Below, piece by piece: positions 19,886 through 29,451 of a stretch of DNA of 58,133 nucleotides. This stretch comes from Bacteroidia bacterium (GTDB lineage Bacteria > Bacteroidota > Bacteroidia > Bacteroidales > JAPLDU01): assembly GCA_026391255.1 (NCBI GenBank), contig JAPLDU010000106.1:5358-63490 (forward strand). The letters run 5' to 3'. The position numbers and the translations under genes were made by a program. A model generated the notes under the pieces. It was given only the letters and a program-made list of their open reading frames with translations, was not told where the DNA came from and did not search any database. Within the stretch, counting starts at the first letter, position 1, and every line of letters starts with the position of its first letter.

Positions 19886-21172
19886 TTAAAGTACCTCAGC
19901 TACCACAAAAGTGCTTCCCCCGATAAAGATAAAATCATCCTTATCTGCAGCTATCTTAGCAGCCTGGTAGGCTCCGGAGATTCCGGGATATGACTTTCCC
20001 TTCAGATGATATGCTGCCGCTTTTTGCTCCAGAATCTTTTCATCCATCGCTCTGGGAATATTTGCACGGGTAAAGTAGTATTCTGCATTTTGTGGAAGCA
20101 ATTCAAATATTTTATCCACATTCTTGTCATTTACAAAACCGATGATTATGTGAAGTTTTTTATATTTAAGGGTTTCAATTTGTTGAATCACAAGCCTTAT
20201 CCCTGCTTCATTGTGCCCGGTATCGCAAACTGTCAAGGGCTGATTCCCCAATATCTGCCATCTTCCGAATAAACCAGTCATTTCAACCACATGAGCTATC
20301 CCTTCGTATACTGATTTATCTTCTATCCGGAATCCTGATTCCATGAGAAGATGCACTGCCTGCAAAACTGTTAATATGTTTTTTTTCTGATATATTCCTG
20401 CCAGCCCCGACTGCAGTTCAGGATAAATTAAGAGCCCGTCCTTCAAAATATCCAGTGATAATGCTTCGGGGGTGGCAATTTTTTCTTTAAATGAAAATGA
20501 TTGCCCCGCGAAATAAATATCCGCATTTACTTCTTTTGTCTTCCTAATAAAGACTTCATCAGCTCCCGGCTGTGATTCCCCGATGACCACCGGCACTTCC
20601 GGCTTAATAATACCGGCTTTTTCAAAAGCTATTTTGTCAATGCTGTCACCCAGCAGGTCTGTATGATCAAGCCCTATATTTGTAATGACAGACAGAACAG
20701 GGGTGATAATATTGGTCGAATCAAGCCTGCCGCCAAGCCCGGTTTCAATTACTGCAACATCTACCTTATTGTTTGCGAAATAATCAAACGAAAGTGCAAC
20801 AGTCATTTCAAAAAAGGAAGGATTTATTTGTTTAAATTCATAAATATTATCTTCTACAAATTTAATAATATAATCTTCACTGATTTTAATACCGTTTATC
20901 TTAATTCTCTCCCTGAAATCAGTAAGGTGTGGCGAAGTGTACAAACCTGTTTTATAGCCTGCGGATTGAAGGATTGCAGCCAGAAAATGAGAAACTGATC
21001 CTTTCCCGTTAGTTCCGGCAACATGAATTGACCTGAATTTTCTGTGCGGATAATTCAATAATCTGTCTAAATAAACGGTGTTTTTCAAATCAGATTTATA
21101 AGCCGCAACACCAACACGCTGGTACATTGGCAGCTGACTAAACAAATAATTTAATGTTTCTAAATAGGTCAT
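19886..21172 (-). CDS. folC: Bifunctional dihydrofolate / folylpolyglutamate synthase FolC
   Basis: Adds glutamate to dihydropteroate and to folates using ATP, in the cytoplasm. The 428-residue length is normal for the Mur-ligase family. Diagnostic features: the P-loop GTNGKGS at 53-59; LYTSPHLTDFRERI just after it; ETGLGGRLDSTN; ITNIGLDHTDLLGD; and the C-terminal domain with CDTGHNEAGI. It is divergently transcribed from the beta-propeller gene, 64 bases away, with promoter-like elements for both strands in between. The ATG at 21172 gives the usual N-terminus. No other folate genes are adjacent. Confidence 0.95.
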   Translation of the reverse strand: MTYLETLNYLFSQLPMYQRVGVAAYKSDLKNTVYLDRLLNYPHRKFRSIHVAGTNGKGSVSHFLAAILQSAGYKTGLYTSPHLTDFRERIKINGIKISEDYIIKFVEDNIYEFKQINPSFFEMTVALSFDYFANNKVDVAVIETGLGGRLDSTNIITPVLSVITNIGLDHTDLLGDSIDKIAFEKAGIIKPEVPVVIGESQPGADEVFIRKTKEVNADIYFAGQSFSFKEKIATPEALSLDILKDGLLIYPELQSGLAGIYQKKNILTVLQAVHLLMESGFRIEDKSVYEGIAHVVEMTGLFGRWQILGNQPLTVCDTGHNEAGIRLVIQQIETLKYKKLHIIIGFVNDKNVDKIFELLPQNAEYYFTRANIPRAMDEKILEQKAAAYHLKGKSYPGISGAYQAAKIAADKDDFIFIGGSTFVVAEVL

Positions 21173-21201
21173 TTTTAAATTAATATTAACAATACATGTT
21201 G

Positions 21202-21223
21202 TATATTCGCAGACGCAAATATA
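21202..21223. promoter_or_regulatory. Candidate divergent -7 boxes for folC and the beta-propeller gene
   Basis: Plus strand TATATTCG at 21202-21209 and minus strand TATATTTGCG (complement of 21214-21223) both fit the TAnnTTTG -7 pattern. They sit 28 and 42 bases from the respective start codons. Neither has a clear TTTG at -33, so this is a motif match only. Confidence 0.45.
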
Positions 21224-21236
21224 AAGAGTTATTGAG

Positions 21237-22322
21237 ATGAAATTTATATGTGTTTTATTTTCAATTATTTCTTATTCTCTGTATTCACAGAGTCTAAATT
21301 CTCCCGAAGGAGTCGTATATGAACCTATTTCAAACAGGTATCTTGTAAGTAACGCCGGAACGGGCACAAGCGGGGGAAGTATTGTGGCTTACAACCCGGC
21401 AACCCAGAGTCTCTCTGATTTTATCCCGACAGGTGTAAATTCACCAAAAGGTATGTGTATCATAAATGATACTCTTTTTGTCACTGATGTGACATCTGTC
21501 AGGGGATTTAATGTCACAACGGGAACCAATGTTTTTAATGTGGATGTTCCTGCTTCAAATTTTTTGCATGATATTACCAACGATAACCAGAACCTGTATT
21601 TGAGTGATAATGGCGCAAACAAGATTTTTGTCGTGAAACGATCTACCCAGGAATCTTACGTACTGGCTTCCTCTCCTTTCATTACCAGTCCGGAAGGGCT
21701 TTATTACGACATCGACAGCAGCCGTCTTATCCTGGTTTCTTTTATTGCAAATTCTCCGGTTCAGGCAATAAATCCTGTGACCGGGATCGTCTCTACCGTC
21801 AGAACCACTTCCATCAATCAGATGGATGGACTGACCATGGACAATGATGGAAATTATTATGCATCATCCTGGAATACCAATAACGTCGTTAAATTTGATC
21901 ATAATTTTCTGAATGCACCAGTTGAAATAGCAAACAGTTTCAGTGGTCCCGGTGATATTTATTTTAATCCTTACCGGATGGAAATCGCCGTTCCAAACTT
22001 TATTAACAATACACTTGACTTTATTTCCATTGTCAACAATATTGCAAGCATATCAAATCCTTACAGCATAAAATTATTTCCCAATCCGACCAACGCTGAT
22101 TTTTCTTTATCTTACACTCTTAAAAGCCCCGCTACTGTAAAGATTGAATTACTTGATAAAAACGGGAAACATATATCTTCACTGAAAGATGACCAGGAAA
22201 AGAGATCTGAGTATAAATTAGAATATAATGCTAAATCCTTAAATCTTTCCAAAGGGGTCTATTTTATCAAGATATCCATTGATGATGAATTGTTTATGAA
22301 AAGCCTTGTCATCACTGGCTAG
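21237..22322 (+). CDS. Secreted NHL/SMP-30-like beta-propeller protein with T9SS tail
   Basis: A 361-residue protein with a short signal peptide (FICVLFSIISYSLYSQ). Residues about 20-265 are propeller-like repeats with SPEGVVYEP, SPKGMCII, HDITNDNQNLYLSDNG and MDGLTMDNDGNYYASSW, as in NHL and SMP-30/gluconolactonase-like folds. Residues about 277-361 are a T9SS type A sorting domain (SIKLFPNPTNADFSLSY ... GVYFIKI). The substrate or ligand is unknown, and no lactonase metal site is obvious. The 3' end overlaps the convergent DNA glycosylase gene by 11 bases. Confidence 0.88.
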   Translation: MKFICVLFSIISYSLYSQSLNSPEGVVYEPISNRYLVSNAGTGTSGGSIVAYNPATQSLSDFIPTGVNSPKGMCIINDTLFVTDVTSVRGFNVTTGTNVFNVDVPASNFLHDITNDNQNLYLSDNGANKIFVVKRSTQESYVLASSPFITSPEGLYYDIDSSRLILVSFIANSPVQAINPVTGIVSTVRTTSINQMDGLTMDNDGNYYASSWNTNNVVKFDHNFLNAPVEIANSFSGPGDIYFNPYRMEIAVPNFINNTLDFISIVNNIASISNPYSIKLFPNPTNADFSLSYTLKSPATVKIELLDKNGKHISSLKDDQEKRSEYKLEYNAKSLNLSKGVYFIKISIDDELFMKSLVITG

Positions 22323-22845
22323 ACAGCTGGAATCTCCAGTTTATATTTTTCCAATAGTCCCCGGCATAATCAACACCAACGCGGGGAGTGGTGATAAAGG
22401 TTTTACCCGGTATATCATTCTCTTCAATCCATAATCGTGAAGATATTCCAAGATCTTCTCCATAAAAATCTTTCCCGGTTTCCAGCAACTTAGTCACTTT
22501 TCCAGGTCCTGTGCATCCTTCCAGCGAACGGATAAGTAATGCCTGCGGATGATCATCCGGGCCTGACACAATATTAAGCATCCAGTACATCCCGTAAACG
22601 AGATAAATATATATCACTCCACCGGAATGGAACATGATTTCAGTACGCGGGGTACGACCTTTACTGGCATGGCAAGCCAGGTCCTCATGTCCGCGGTAGG
22701 CTTCCACTTCAGTGATTTTTTTCCTCAATATCCTGCCGTCATCAAATTTTCTTACCAGGTATTTCCCCAGGATATCCGGACAGATATCGAGTACATCTCT
22801 TTCAAAAAAGCTTTTTGATAACCGGTTGAAACAGGCATTAGGCAT
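22312..22845 (-). CDS. DNA-3-methyladenine glycosylase, Mpg/AAG family
   Basis: Removes alkylated purines in base-excision repair. The 177-residue protein carries the AAG signature: ITEVEAY with the likely catalytic Glu48 and the intercalating Tyr50, GHEDLACHA with His59, then TPRTEIMF and YIYLVYGMYWMLNIV. It is slightly shorter than typical family members, with a compact C-terminus. The only usable ATG (22845) lies inside the GCCTAATGCC repeat that borders the intergenic region, and an in-frame TAA precedes it directly. The first five or six residues (MPNACF) are therefore repeat-encoded. The 3' end overlaps the convergent propeller gene. Confidence 0.92.
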   Translation of the reverse strand: MPNACFNRLSKSFFERDVLDICPDILGKYLVRKFDDGRILRKKITEVEAYRGHEDLACHASKGRTPRTEIMFHSGGVIYIYLVYGMYWMLNIVSGPDDHPQALLIRSLEGCTGPGKVTKLLETGKDFYGEDLGISSRLWIEENDIPGKTFITTPRVGVDYAGDYWKNINWRFQLSSQ

Positions 22846-23225
22846 TTAGGCACCAGGCATTAGTATCTTATTTCTGATATCTTGACGCGTTTTGGCAAAA
22901 AAATACAAAAAACAAATAACAAAAAACAAATAATAAACAATATCAAAATTACAAATACGAAACAAACAGCTTTGAATTTGTCATTTTGTTGATTGATATT
23001 TATTTGTGATTTGTTCCGCCACGGCGGATTGAGATTTGTGATTTTTTGTGTGGTGCTGGCTTGTCCAGGTTAGGTAGGACATAGGATATGAGTTATGAGT
23101 TATGAGCTATGAGTGATGAGTGATGACTTGGTATCTGGATAGCTTGTGATGACTTATAACTTATGACTTATTACTTATGCCTAATGCCTATTGCCTAATG
23201 CCTATTGCCTAATGCCTGATGCCTG
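22832..23225. repeat. Repeat-filled intergenic region bounded by inverted GCCTAATGCC arrays
   Basis: The left edge (22832-22862) is CAGGCATTAGGCATTTAGG and onward. The right edge (23179-23225) is the inverse, GCCTAATGCCTATTGCC and onward. Between them lie an AT-rich family-A repeat and a low-complexity block of ATGAGTT/ATGAGTG words at about 23090-23130. The arrays reach the start codon of the glycosylase gene on one side and abut the sdhB stop codon on the other. Confidence 0.75.
22860..23074. repeat. Family A AT-rich imperfect inverted repeat, copy 1
   Basis: Begins TTAGTATCTTATTTCTGATA, includes CTTGACGCGTTTTGGCAAAA, then a long imperfect palindrome of CAAATAA/TTATTTG words. It ends GCTGGCTTGTCCAGGTTAGG. 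The same order occurs at 28541-28743 and, without the left part, at 50751-50915. A small CCGCCACGGCGG palindrome has been added in this copy. Confidence 0.75.
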
Positions 23226-23969
23226 TTAATCTTTCAGTTTGGCACAGTAGTATTCCCTGTTCATGCGGGCAATATTGGAGATGGAAATATTCTTCGGGCA
23301 TTCTACCTCACAGGCGCCGGTATTCGTACAATTTCCGAAACCAAGCTCATCCATCTTTGCCACCATGGATTTTACCCGTCGAGAAGCTTCAGCTTTTCCT
23401 TGCGGGAGTAAAGCCAGATGCGATACTTTCGCTGAAACGAACAACATGGCAGAACCGTTCTTGCATGCAGCCACACAAGCACCGCATCCGATACATGCTG
23501 CTGCATCCATGGCTTTTTCGGCATCATCTCTGGGCACCAGGATAGCATTTCCATCGGGTACACCTCCGGTACCGACCGAGGTAAAACCTCCTGCCTGTAA
23601 TATCTTATCAAAAGCATTCCTGTCAACCATCAGGTCCCTGATCACAGGAAAGGCAGCCGACCGCCAGGGTTCAATATAAATTGTATCATTGTTTTTGAAC
23701 TTACGCATATGAAGCTGGCAGGTGGTAACATCATCATCAGGCCCGTGAGGACGACCATTGATGAACAGACTGCACATCCCGCAGATACCTTCACGGCAAT
23801 CGTGATCAAATGTGATTGTCTCCCTTTCTTCGGCCACTAATTGCTCATTCAGAATATCGAGCATTTCAAGAAAAGAAGTATCGGAAGATATTCCGGTAAT
23901 GTTATAACTTTCAAATTTCCCTTTTGATCTGGCATTTTCCTGTCGCCATATTTTTAAAGTAAAATCCAT
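23226..23969 (-). CDS. sdhB: Succinate dehydrogenase / fumarate reductase iron-sulfur subunit
   Basis: Carries electrons between the flavoprotein and the membrane heme subunit. The 247-residue protein has the plant-type [2Fe-2S] ligands Cys58, Cys63, Cys66 and Cys84 (CREGICGMC ... TTC), then [11 protein letters not shown] (Cys159, 162, 165, 169) and [12 protein letters not shown] (Cys214, 220, 224) for the [4Fe-4S] and [3Fe-4S] clusters. It is last in the sdhC-sdhA-sdhB unit but separated from sdhA by about 350 bases that contain a MITE-like repeat, so it may be attenuated or have its own promoter. The enzyme can run as a fumarate reductase; direction cannot be read from sequence. It lies at the inner face of the cytoplasmic membrane. 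Confidence 0.96.
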   Translation of the reverse strand: MDFTLKIWRQENARSKGKFESYNITGISSDTSFLEMLDILNEQLVAEERETITFDHDCREGICGMCSLFINGRPHGPDDDVTTCQLHMRKFKNNDTIYIEPWRSAAFPVIRDLMVDRNAFDKILQAGGFTSVGTGGVPDGNAILVPRDDAEKAMDAAACIGCGACVAACKNGSAMLFVSAKVSHLALLPQGKAEASRRVKSMVAKMDELGFGNCTNTGACEVECPKNISISNIARMNREYYCAKLKD

Positions 23970-24030
23970 GATGTATCAGAATTTGAATATTAATAAGTTT
24001 TTGATTATTAACGTATAATTTAAATTTTTA

Positions 24031-24200
24031 TACCCACCCCTTCGTCCTCTCCCTGCTGGCAGGGAGGGTATTGTCCGCTACGTTATATGTACTAAATTGG
24101 CAGAACTCAGTTCCCCTCCTTGCTCGCAGGGAGGGGTCAGGGGTGGGTAAAAAGTAAAATATGGCAAAATTTTAGGTTTTAATAAATTCAAAACTGCTTA
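24031..24200. repeat. MITE-like element, family C, copy 1 (between sdhA and sdhB)
   Basis: A GC-rich core of inverted halves: TACCCACCCCTTCGTCCTCT and CTGCTGGCAGGGAGG on the left, and CTCCTTGCTCGCAGGGAGG then GGGGTGGGTA at 24140-24149 on the right. An AT-rich tail ends AAATTCAAAACTGC. Related copies are at 44787-44952 and 49403-49570. It occupies the gap inside the sdh operon. Confidence 0.75.
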
Positions 24201-24316
24201 TGAGACTTGATAAATTTTGAATATATAAAATATATAAATTAATAAATGACTGATTATTTATTCTTTGCTTGTTACTTTTAACTTTCAACTTTATGAACTT
24301 TATGAACTCTTTCAGT

Positions 24317-26236
24317 TTATTTATAACTGCGCTGTGACAGTTTAATATTCTCAAAAACAAGCTCTTCCTTATGAAGTTCGGGGTTGTCATTGTTTCCTTT
24401 ATATTCCCAGGCAGCTACATAGGCAAAATGTTCGTCGTCTCGTTTTGCTTCACCGTCTTCGGTGGCCGATTCCAATCGGAAATGGCCGCCGCAAGATTCC
24501 TGCCTGTTCAGGGCATCAATAGCTATCAGTTCTCCAAGTTCGAGAAAATCAGCTATTTTCACAGCTTTCTCCAGTTCCTGGTTAAGCATTTCATTGGTTC
24601 CCACGATTCGGACATTTGACCAGAATTCGTTTCTCAATTCACGGATTGAAGAAACTGCAGTATTCAGGCCTTCGGCATTCCTTCCCATACCAACATAATC
24701 CCACATGATTTTTCCAAGCTGTTTATGGAAATGGTCGGGTGATTTTTCCCCTTTGATACTTAGAAGATTTACAAGCTTTTCCTTAATCTGACTTTCTGCT
24801 TTATCAAAAGCTTCGTGGTTCACCGATGTTTTTGGGGTCTGAATTTCTTTTGCCAGGTAATCTCCGATAGTATAAGGTAAAATAAAATAGCCATCGGCAA
24901 GTCCCTGCATCAATGCTGAAGCTCCAAGCCTGTTGCCTCCGTGATCGGAAAAGTTGGCTTCCCCTAAGGCATATAATCCTGGAATGGTTGTCATCAGGTT
25001 ATAATCTACCCACAGACCTCCCATGACATAATGCATGGCAGGATAAATGCGCATTGGAGTTTCGTAAGGATTTTCATCAGTGATCTTTTCATACATCTGA
25101 AACAGGTTGCCGTATCTTTCTTCGATCACTTTTTTTCCAAGACGTTTGATAGCATCTGCAAAATCAAGATAAACGGCCATTTTGGTATTCCCAACTCCAT
25201 ACCCGGCGTCACAGCGTTCTTTGGCGGCACGTGAAGCAACATCCCTGGGAACCAGGTTCCCGTATGCCGGATACCTTCTTTCAAGGTAGTAATCACGTTC
25301 TTCTTCAGGTATATCAAGCGCTTTGCGGGGATCATCCTTTTGTTTCGGCACCCAGATCCTTCCGTCGTTCCTGAGGCTTTCGCTCATGAGAGTAAGCTTT
25401 GATTGCTGGTCGCCATGAACAGGTATACAGGTCGGATGAATTTGTGTAAAACATGGATTTGCAAAGAATGCACCTTTTTTATACGCCTGCCAGATTGCGC
25501 TTCCATTGGAATTCATGGCATTTGTTGACAGGTAAAACACATTTCCATAACCACCGGAAGCAATTACCACTGCATGAGCGCCATATCTTTCCATCTCACC
25601 TGTTACCAGGTTACGTGTGATAATCCCTTTTGCTTTTCCGTCAACCAGCACCACGTCAAGCATTTCACGGCGGGTAAACATTTCCACTGTACCTTCGGCT
25701 ATCTGGCGGTTGAGTGCACCATAAGCGCCAAGCAATAACTGCTGGCCGGTTTGTCCGCGTGCAAAAAAAGTACGTGATACCAATACTCCGCCGAAAGAAC
25801 GGTTATCCAGTAACCCGCCATATTCACGTGCAAAAGGAACACCCTGTGCCACGCACTGATCAATGATGGAACTGCTTACCTCAGCCAGCCGGTAAACATT
25901 GCCTTCGCGGGAACGGTAGTCGCCACCCTTAATGGTATCGTAGAAAAGACGGTAAACACTGTCATTATCATTGCGGTAATTCTTGGCAGCATTGATACCT
26001 CCCTGGGCAGCGATGCTATGGGCACGCCGCGGACTGTCCTGGATACAGAAGCATTTAACCTTGTAACCCAGTTCACCAAGGCTTGCCGCGGCTGATGCGC
26101 CTGCAAGACCAGTTCCAATCACGATAATTTCCAGCTTCATCTTATTAGCCGGACTGACAACACTAATTGCCGATTTATGCCGTGACCATTTCTCTTCAAG
26201 TGGCCCGGCAGGTATTTTGGAATTTAAAATACTCAT
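24317..26236 (-). CDS. sdhA: Succinate dehydrogenase / fumarate reductase flavoprotein subunit
   Basis: The catalytic FAD subunit that interconverts succinate and fumarate. The 639-residue length is usual for Bacteroidota. Features: dinucleotide-binding [12 protein letters not shown] at about 39-50; the covalent-FAD region [11 protein letters not shown] with His73; a [15 protein letters not shown] stretch near the active site; [15 protein letters not shown]-type substrate segment; and [20 protein letters not shown]. It begins 7 bases after the sdhC stop, indicating translation from one transcript. Confidence 0.96.
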   Translation of the reverse strand: MSILNSKIPAGPLEEKWSRHKSAISVVSPANKMKLEIIVIGTGLAGASAAASLGELGYKVKCFCIQDSPRRAHSIAAQGGINAAKNYRNDNDSVYRLFYDTIKGGDYRSREGNVYRLAEVSSSIIDQCVAQGVPFAREYGGLLDNRSFGGVLVSRTFFARGQTGQQLLLGAYGALNRQIAEGTVEMFTRREMLDVVLVDGKAKGIITRNLVTGEMERYGAHAVVIASGGYGNVFYLSTNAMNSNGSAIWQAYKKGAFFANPCFTQIHPTCIPVHGDQQSKLTLMSESLRNDGRIWVPKQKDDPRKALDIPEEERDYYLERRYPAYGNLVPRDVASRAAKERCDAGYGVGNTKMAVYLDFADAIKRLGKKVIEERYGNLFQMYEKITDENPYETPMRIYPAMHYVMGGLWVDYNLMTTIPGLYALGEANFSDHGGNRLGASALMQGLADGYFILPYTIGDYLAKEIQTPKTSVNHEAFDKAESQIKEKLVNLLSIKGEKSPDHFHKQLGKIMWDYVGMGRNAEGLNTAVSSIRELRNEFWSNVRIVGTNEMLNQELEKAVKIADFLELGELIAIDALNRQESCGGHFRLESATEDGEAKRDDEHFAYVAAWEYKGNNDNPELHKEELVFENIKLSQRSYK

Positions 26237-26243
26237 ATGTGAT

Positions 26244-26924
26244 TTAGTTCGATTGACCAGATATTAAAAAATATAAAGGGATCACTGAAAACCCAATGGC
26301 AATAATATAGGCATAAACAGTACCGATGATCTCGAGCCTGTGGCGCCAAATATCGTTGTTCCATCCAAGGGTCTGAAATAATGACCAAAAGGCATGTGTG
26401 AGATGTAAACCAAGAAAAACAGCACCGGCCATGTAGAGCAGATCAAACCACCACCACCTGATGAACAGGCCGCTAACCAGACTGTACGTGTCGTCAATCT
26501 TTCCATTACCGTAGTTAACCGTTGGCATTTCACCGAACTTCAGCTTCCAGTAAAAATTAGCAATATGAATGACCAGGAAAATAAGAATTACGGCGCCTAA
26601 AATGTACATGTTACGTGAAGCCCAGGTACTGCTTTCTTTCTGGTTTACCTTGTAATACTTTACTGGCCTGGCACGCATGTTCATTAATGTGAGTAAGGAT
26701 GCATAGAAAATGTGGATAATAAACCCGATTGCCAGCAGCGGTTCAATGATCCTAATCACTGGATTGGTGGCCATAAAATGAGCGGCAACATTGAACATCA
26801 TCCCGTCATTGGCCAGTAATAAAGAATTTACGGTAAGATGAACCAGAAGAAAAATAACCAGGAACAATCCTGATATACTCATTATTAATTTTTGTCCTAT
26901 GGAGGCAGAAAAAATGTTACTCAT
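26244..26924 (-). CDS. sdhC: Succinate dehydrogenase / fumarate reductase cytochrome b subunit
   Basis: A 226-residue membrane anchor with about five hydrophobic helices, of the single-subunit di-heme type B family. Conserved helix histidines suited to ligate two b hemes are His29 (FLLVHLTVN), His71, His120 ([11 protein letters not shown]), and His174/His177 ([10 protein letters not shown]). It exchanges electrons with quinone, expected to be menaquinone in this phylum. It is first gene of the sdhC-sdhA-sdhB unit and is divergent from the aminopeptidase gene. Confidence 0.94.
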   Translation of the reverse strand: MSNIFSASIGQKLIMSISGLFLVIFLLVHLTVNSLLLANDGMMFNVAAHFMATNPVIRIIEPLLAIGFIIHIFYASLLTLMNMRARPVKYYKVNQKESSTWASRNMYILGAVILIFLVIHIANFYWKLKFGEMPTVNYGNGKIDDTYSLVSGLFIRWWWFDLLYMAGAVFLGLHLTHAFWSLFQTLGWNNDIWRHRLEIIGTVYAYIIAIGFSVIPLYFLISGQSN

Positions 26925-27086
26925 AAAATTTTCTCTTAATGATATTGTATATTGTTATTCTCAGAGTACTTTTGTCGTTTCGGGGTTCAAAAATAGCTAT
27001 ATTTGTTTTGCCGGGCCGATGTTAGCTAACATAAACATCTATTTAGAGTCTGTCTATAATATTCAATATTTTGATTGACGAATATC

Positions 27087-27187
27087 GATTAACGATTTTA
27101 GATTTTTGATGTTATCATTAAATCAGATGATTACACATACTTCATAAATCCTAAATCGTTAATCCTTGTTCTTAAATCAAAAAAGTA
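27087..27187. repeat. Small inverted repeat in the sdhC / aminopeptidase intergenic region
   Basis: GATTAACGATTTTAGATTTT near 27087 is inverted against CCTAAATCGTTAATCC near 27150. It is followed by TTGTTCTTAAATCAAAAAAG, which recurs near 8360. The remaining bases of this 304-base gap show no gene. Confidence 0.55.
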
Positions 27188-27228
27188 CTGACTTTATTGA
27201 CAAACACTATTTAAAATAATTCTTAATT

Positions 27229-28521
27229 ATGAGATATCAGAAAATTACCTCAGACTTTTTCAGGAATAACAGGGACAGGCTTACCTCAAAATTAAAACCG
27301 GATTCGGTAGCCATAGTGACTTCAAATGATCAGATGCCGCGCAGCGGTGACCAGAATTTTCCATTCAGGCAGAATTCCGATCTGTTCTATCTGACCGGCA
27401 TTGATCAGGAAAAAACTATTCTATGTTTGTTCCCTGCCCATCCCCTGCCGGCGAACCGTGAGATACTGTTTACCATCCGTCCCGATGAACTGATGGAAAC
27501 ATGGGAAGGGCACAAGCTAACTAAAGATGAAATAACCGCCATTTCAGGCATAACCACTATCAAATACCTCGATGAGTTTAATTCACTGCTTCCTGACCTG
27601 GTATTACGGGCTGAGAATATTTACCTGGGACTGAACGAGAATATGAGGTATACTACTGATGTTCCTTACAGGGCCATGCGTTTTGCACATCAGATCAGGC
27701 AGGATTATCCCCTTCACAATTTTGAAAGACTTAGTCCTCTGATCACTGAAATGAGGCTGGTCAAGCAGCCGGAGGAACTGCAGGTAATCAGAAAAGCCTG
27801 TGATATTACGGGTCAGGCATTCGGAAGAGTGCTGAAAAATATCAGGCCGGGGATGATTGAATATGAAGCGGAAGCAGAAATCACCCACGAATATATCAGG
27901 AACGGAGCAAACGGGCATTCATTCTCTCCTATTGTCGCAACAGGGGCCAGTGCCTGCACCCTGCATTATGAAACAAATGCCAACATGATGAATGACGGAG
28001 ACCTTGTATTGATAGATTTCGGAGCCGAATATGGGAATTATGCTGCAGACTGTTCCCGGACCATTCCCGTTAACGGGACATATTCAGCCCGTCAACGCCA
28101 GTGCTATGAGGCAGTGCTGAGAGTTTTCAGGCAGGCGGTAAAATTATTCGTACCAGGCACCACCATTGACGAATTGCATAAAAAGGTATGCCGGCTGATG
28201 GAACAGGAGATGATTGGGCTTGGATTGTTCACTGCTGCAGATTTAGAAAAACAAGATATAAACTCACCCCTGTTTTTCAGGTATTTCATGCATGGTACTA
28301 CACATTTCATGGGCCTTGATGTTCACGATGTGGGCCACCGCCAGGTTATTTTCAAAAAAGGTATGGTACTTACCTGCGAACCCGGTTTATATATCAAAGA
28401 TGAAGGCATCGGAATCCGTCTTGAAAATGATATATTAGTGGATGACCAGCCCGTCGACCTGATGAGCCACATACCCATTGAACCAGACGAGATAGAACAA
28501 TTGATGAAAAACAGGCTGTAG
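27229..28521 (+). CDS. pepP: Xaa-Pro aminopeptidase (M24B)
   Basis: A cytoplasmic dinuclear metallopeptidase that releases N-terminal residues preceding proline. The 430-residue protein has the aminopeptidase-P N-terminal domain (residues about 1-150) and a pita-bread catalytic domain. The five metal ligands are visible: Asp263 (IDFGAE), Asp274 (YAADCSR), His359 (HFMGLDVHDVGH), Glu384 (TCEPGLYI) and Glu399 (RLENDI). The ATG at 27229 gives the canonical start. It is monocistronic as far as can be seen, and its 3' flank is a series of repeats. Confidence 0.94.
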   Translation: MRYQKITSDFFRNNRDRLTSKLKPDSVAIVTSNDQMPRSGDQNFPFRQNSDLFYLTGIDQEKTILCLFPAHPLPANREILFTIRPDELMETWEGHKLTKDEITAISGITTIKYLDEFNSLLPDLVLRAENIYLGLNENMRYTTDVPYRAMRFAHQIRQDYPLHNFERLSPLITEMRLVKQPEELQVIRKACDITGQAFGRVLKNIRPGMIEYEAEAEITHEYIRNGANGHSFSPIVATGASACTLHYETNANMMNDGDLVLIDFGAEYGNYAADCSRTIPVNGTYSARQRQCYEAVLRVFRQAVKLFVPGTTIDELHKKVCRLMEQEMIGLGLFTAADLEKQDINSPLFFRYFMHGTTHFMGLDVHDVGHRQVIFKKGMVLTCEPGLYIKDEGIGIRLENDILVDDQPVDLMSHIPIEPDEIEQLMKNRL

Positions 28522-28540
28522 GCCTTTAGACTGCAAACTG

Positions 28541-28743
28541 TTAGTATCTTATTTCTGAAATCTTGACGCGTTTTGGCAAAAAATTCCAAAAAACAAATAA
28601 CAATCAACAAATAATAAACAATATCAAATCTCAAATACGAAACAAACTAATTTGAATTTGTAATTTTGTTGAATGAAATTTATTTGTGATTTGTATTTTG
28701 AGATTTGTGATTTATTGTTTGTTTCTGGCTTGTCCAGGTTAGG
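28541..28743. repeat. Family A AT-rich imperfect inverted repeat, copy 2
   Basis: Same boundaries as copy 1: TTAGTATCTTATTTCTGAAA on the left, GGCTTGTCCAGGTTAGG on the right. The interior has CAAATAATAAACAATATCAA inverted against TTTATTTGTGATTTGTATTT. It begins 20 bases after the aminopeptidase stop codon. Confidence 0.75.
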
Positions 28744-28827
28744 CAATAGCTAGTGGGCAGCAGGCATAAGTTGTCAAAATTCGTAAATCGTTCCGCCTCC
28801 GGCGGATTGTAATTTGTCCTTCTTTCT

Positions 28828-28955
28828 GACCTCGTAGAGGTCACATGTTTGTAGCCCGGGCTTTGCCCGGGGTCAATGTACCCGCCCCCTTGGTTTCCGG
28901 CTTCGCATGTTTGATTTTGTTCTGAAACAACCATCATACAGCGAAGCCGGCGCAA
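28828..28955. repeat. Family B three-hairpin GC-rich element, copy 1
   Basis: Hairpin 1: GACCTCGTAGAGGTC. Hairpin 2: GCCCGGGCTTTGCCCGGGG. Hairpin 3: CCGGCTTCGC, a loop of about 37 bases, GCGAAGCCGG. The order and spacing repeat at 29143, 32605 and 37565. Confidence 0.8.
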
Positions 28956-29142
28956 ATGGAACAAATTGTCCAATTCCATAAAAGTTAAATAAGCCATTAT
29001 ATTCCGATTTCAGGGCTAAAGCTCGGAATGTACCGTCATTCCTTCGACTCCGTCCTGAAGGCCAGGGTTAACATTTCATACAGTAAATCTGGTTAATACA
29101 CATTTTGATTCATGGCATCAATTAACCCCTTGCTGTACTGCC

Positions 29143-29275
29143 GACCCCGTAGGGGTCACATCTTTGTAGCCCCGGGCTCCAGCCCGGGGTTAACATGCCC
29201 TACCCCCTTTGTTTTCCGGCTTCGCATGTTTGATTTTTTTTTGAAACAACCATCATACAGCGAAGCCGGCGCAAC
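29143..29275. repeat. Family B three-hairpin GC-rich element, copy 2
   Basis: Hairpin 1: GACCCCGTAGGGGTC. Hairpin 2: CCCCGGGCTCCAGCCCGGGG. Hairpin 3: CCGGCTTCGC ... GCGAAGCCGG. Hairpin 1 differs from copy 1 by paired substitutions that preserve the stem. Confidence 0.8.
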
Positions 29276-29400
29276 CAAAATATATTAATCCAAAATTTAT
29301 TTATTATTAAAATATTGTTTAATCCACAATATATCATTTGATTATATTCGTAAATCGTAATTCGTAATTCTAAAATTAATATAATAACACGGTTGAAAAC

Positions 29401-29434
29401 AAAAAAGGCCGTCCATTACCGGGCAGCCTTTTTC
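29401..29434 (-). terminator. Probable terminator after the 458-residue T9SS protein gene
   Basis: On the minus strand: AAAAAGGCTGCCC, a short loop, GGACGGCCTTTTTT. The stem has one mismatch and one G-T pair and ends in a T-run. It lies 18 bases beyond the stop codon at 29452. Confidence 0.75.
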
Positions 29435-29451
29435 ATTACCGGATATACGTT

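Noticed and set aside
22312-22322. Frameshift or misassembly at the overlapping 3' ends of the propeller and glycosylase genes
   Set aside because: Both proteins have complete, family-typical C-termini. A short convergent overlap is ordinary.
28828-29275. Possible CRISPR or riboswitch from paired GC-rich hairpins
   Set aside because: Copies are only two here, far apart and outside gene leaders, and they recur at 32.6 and 37.6 kb as dispersed elements. No riboswitch core sequence was recognised.
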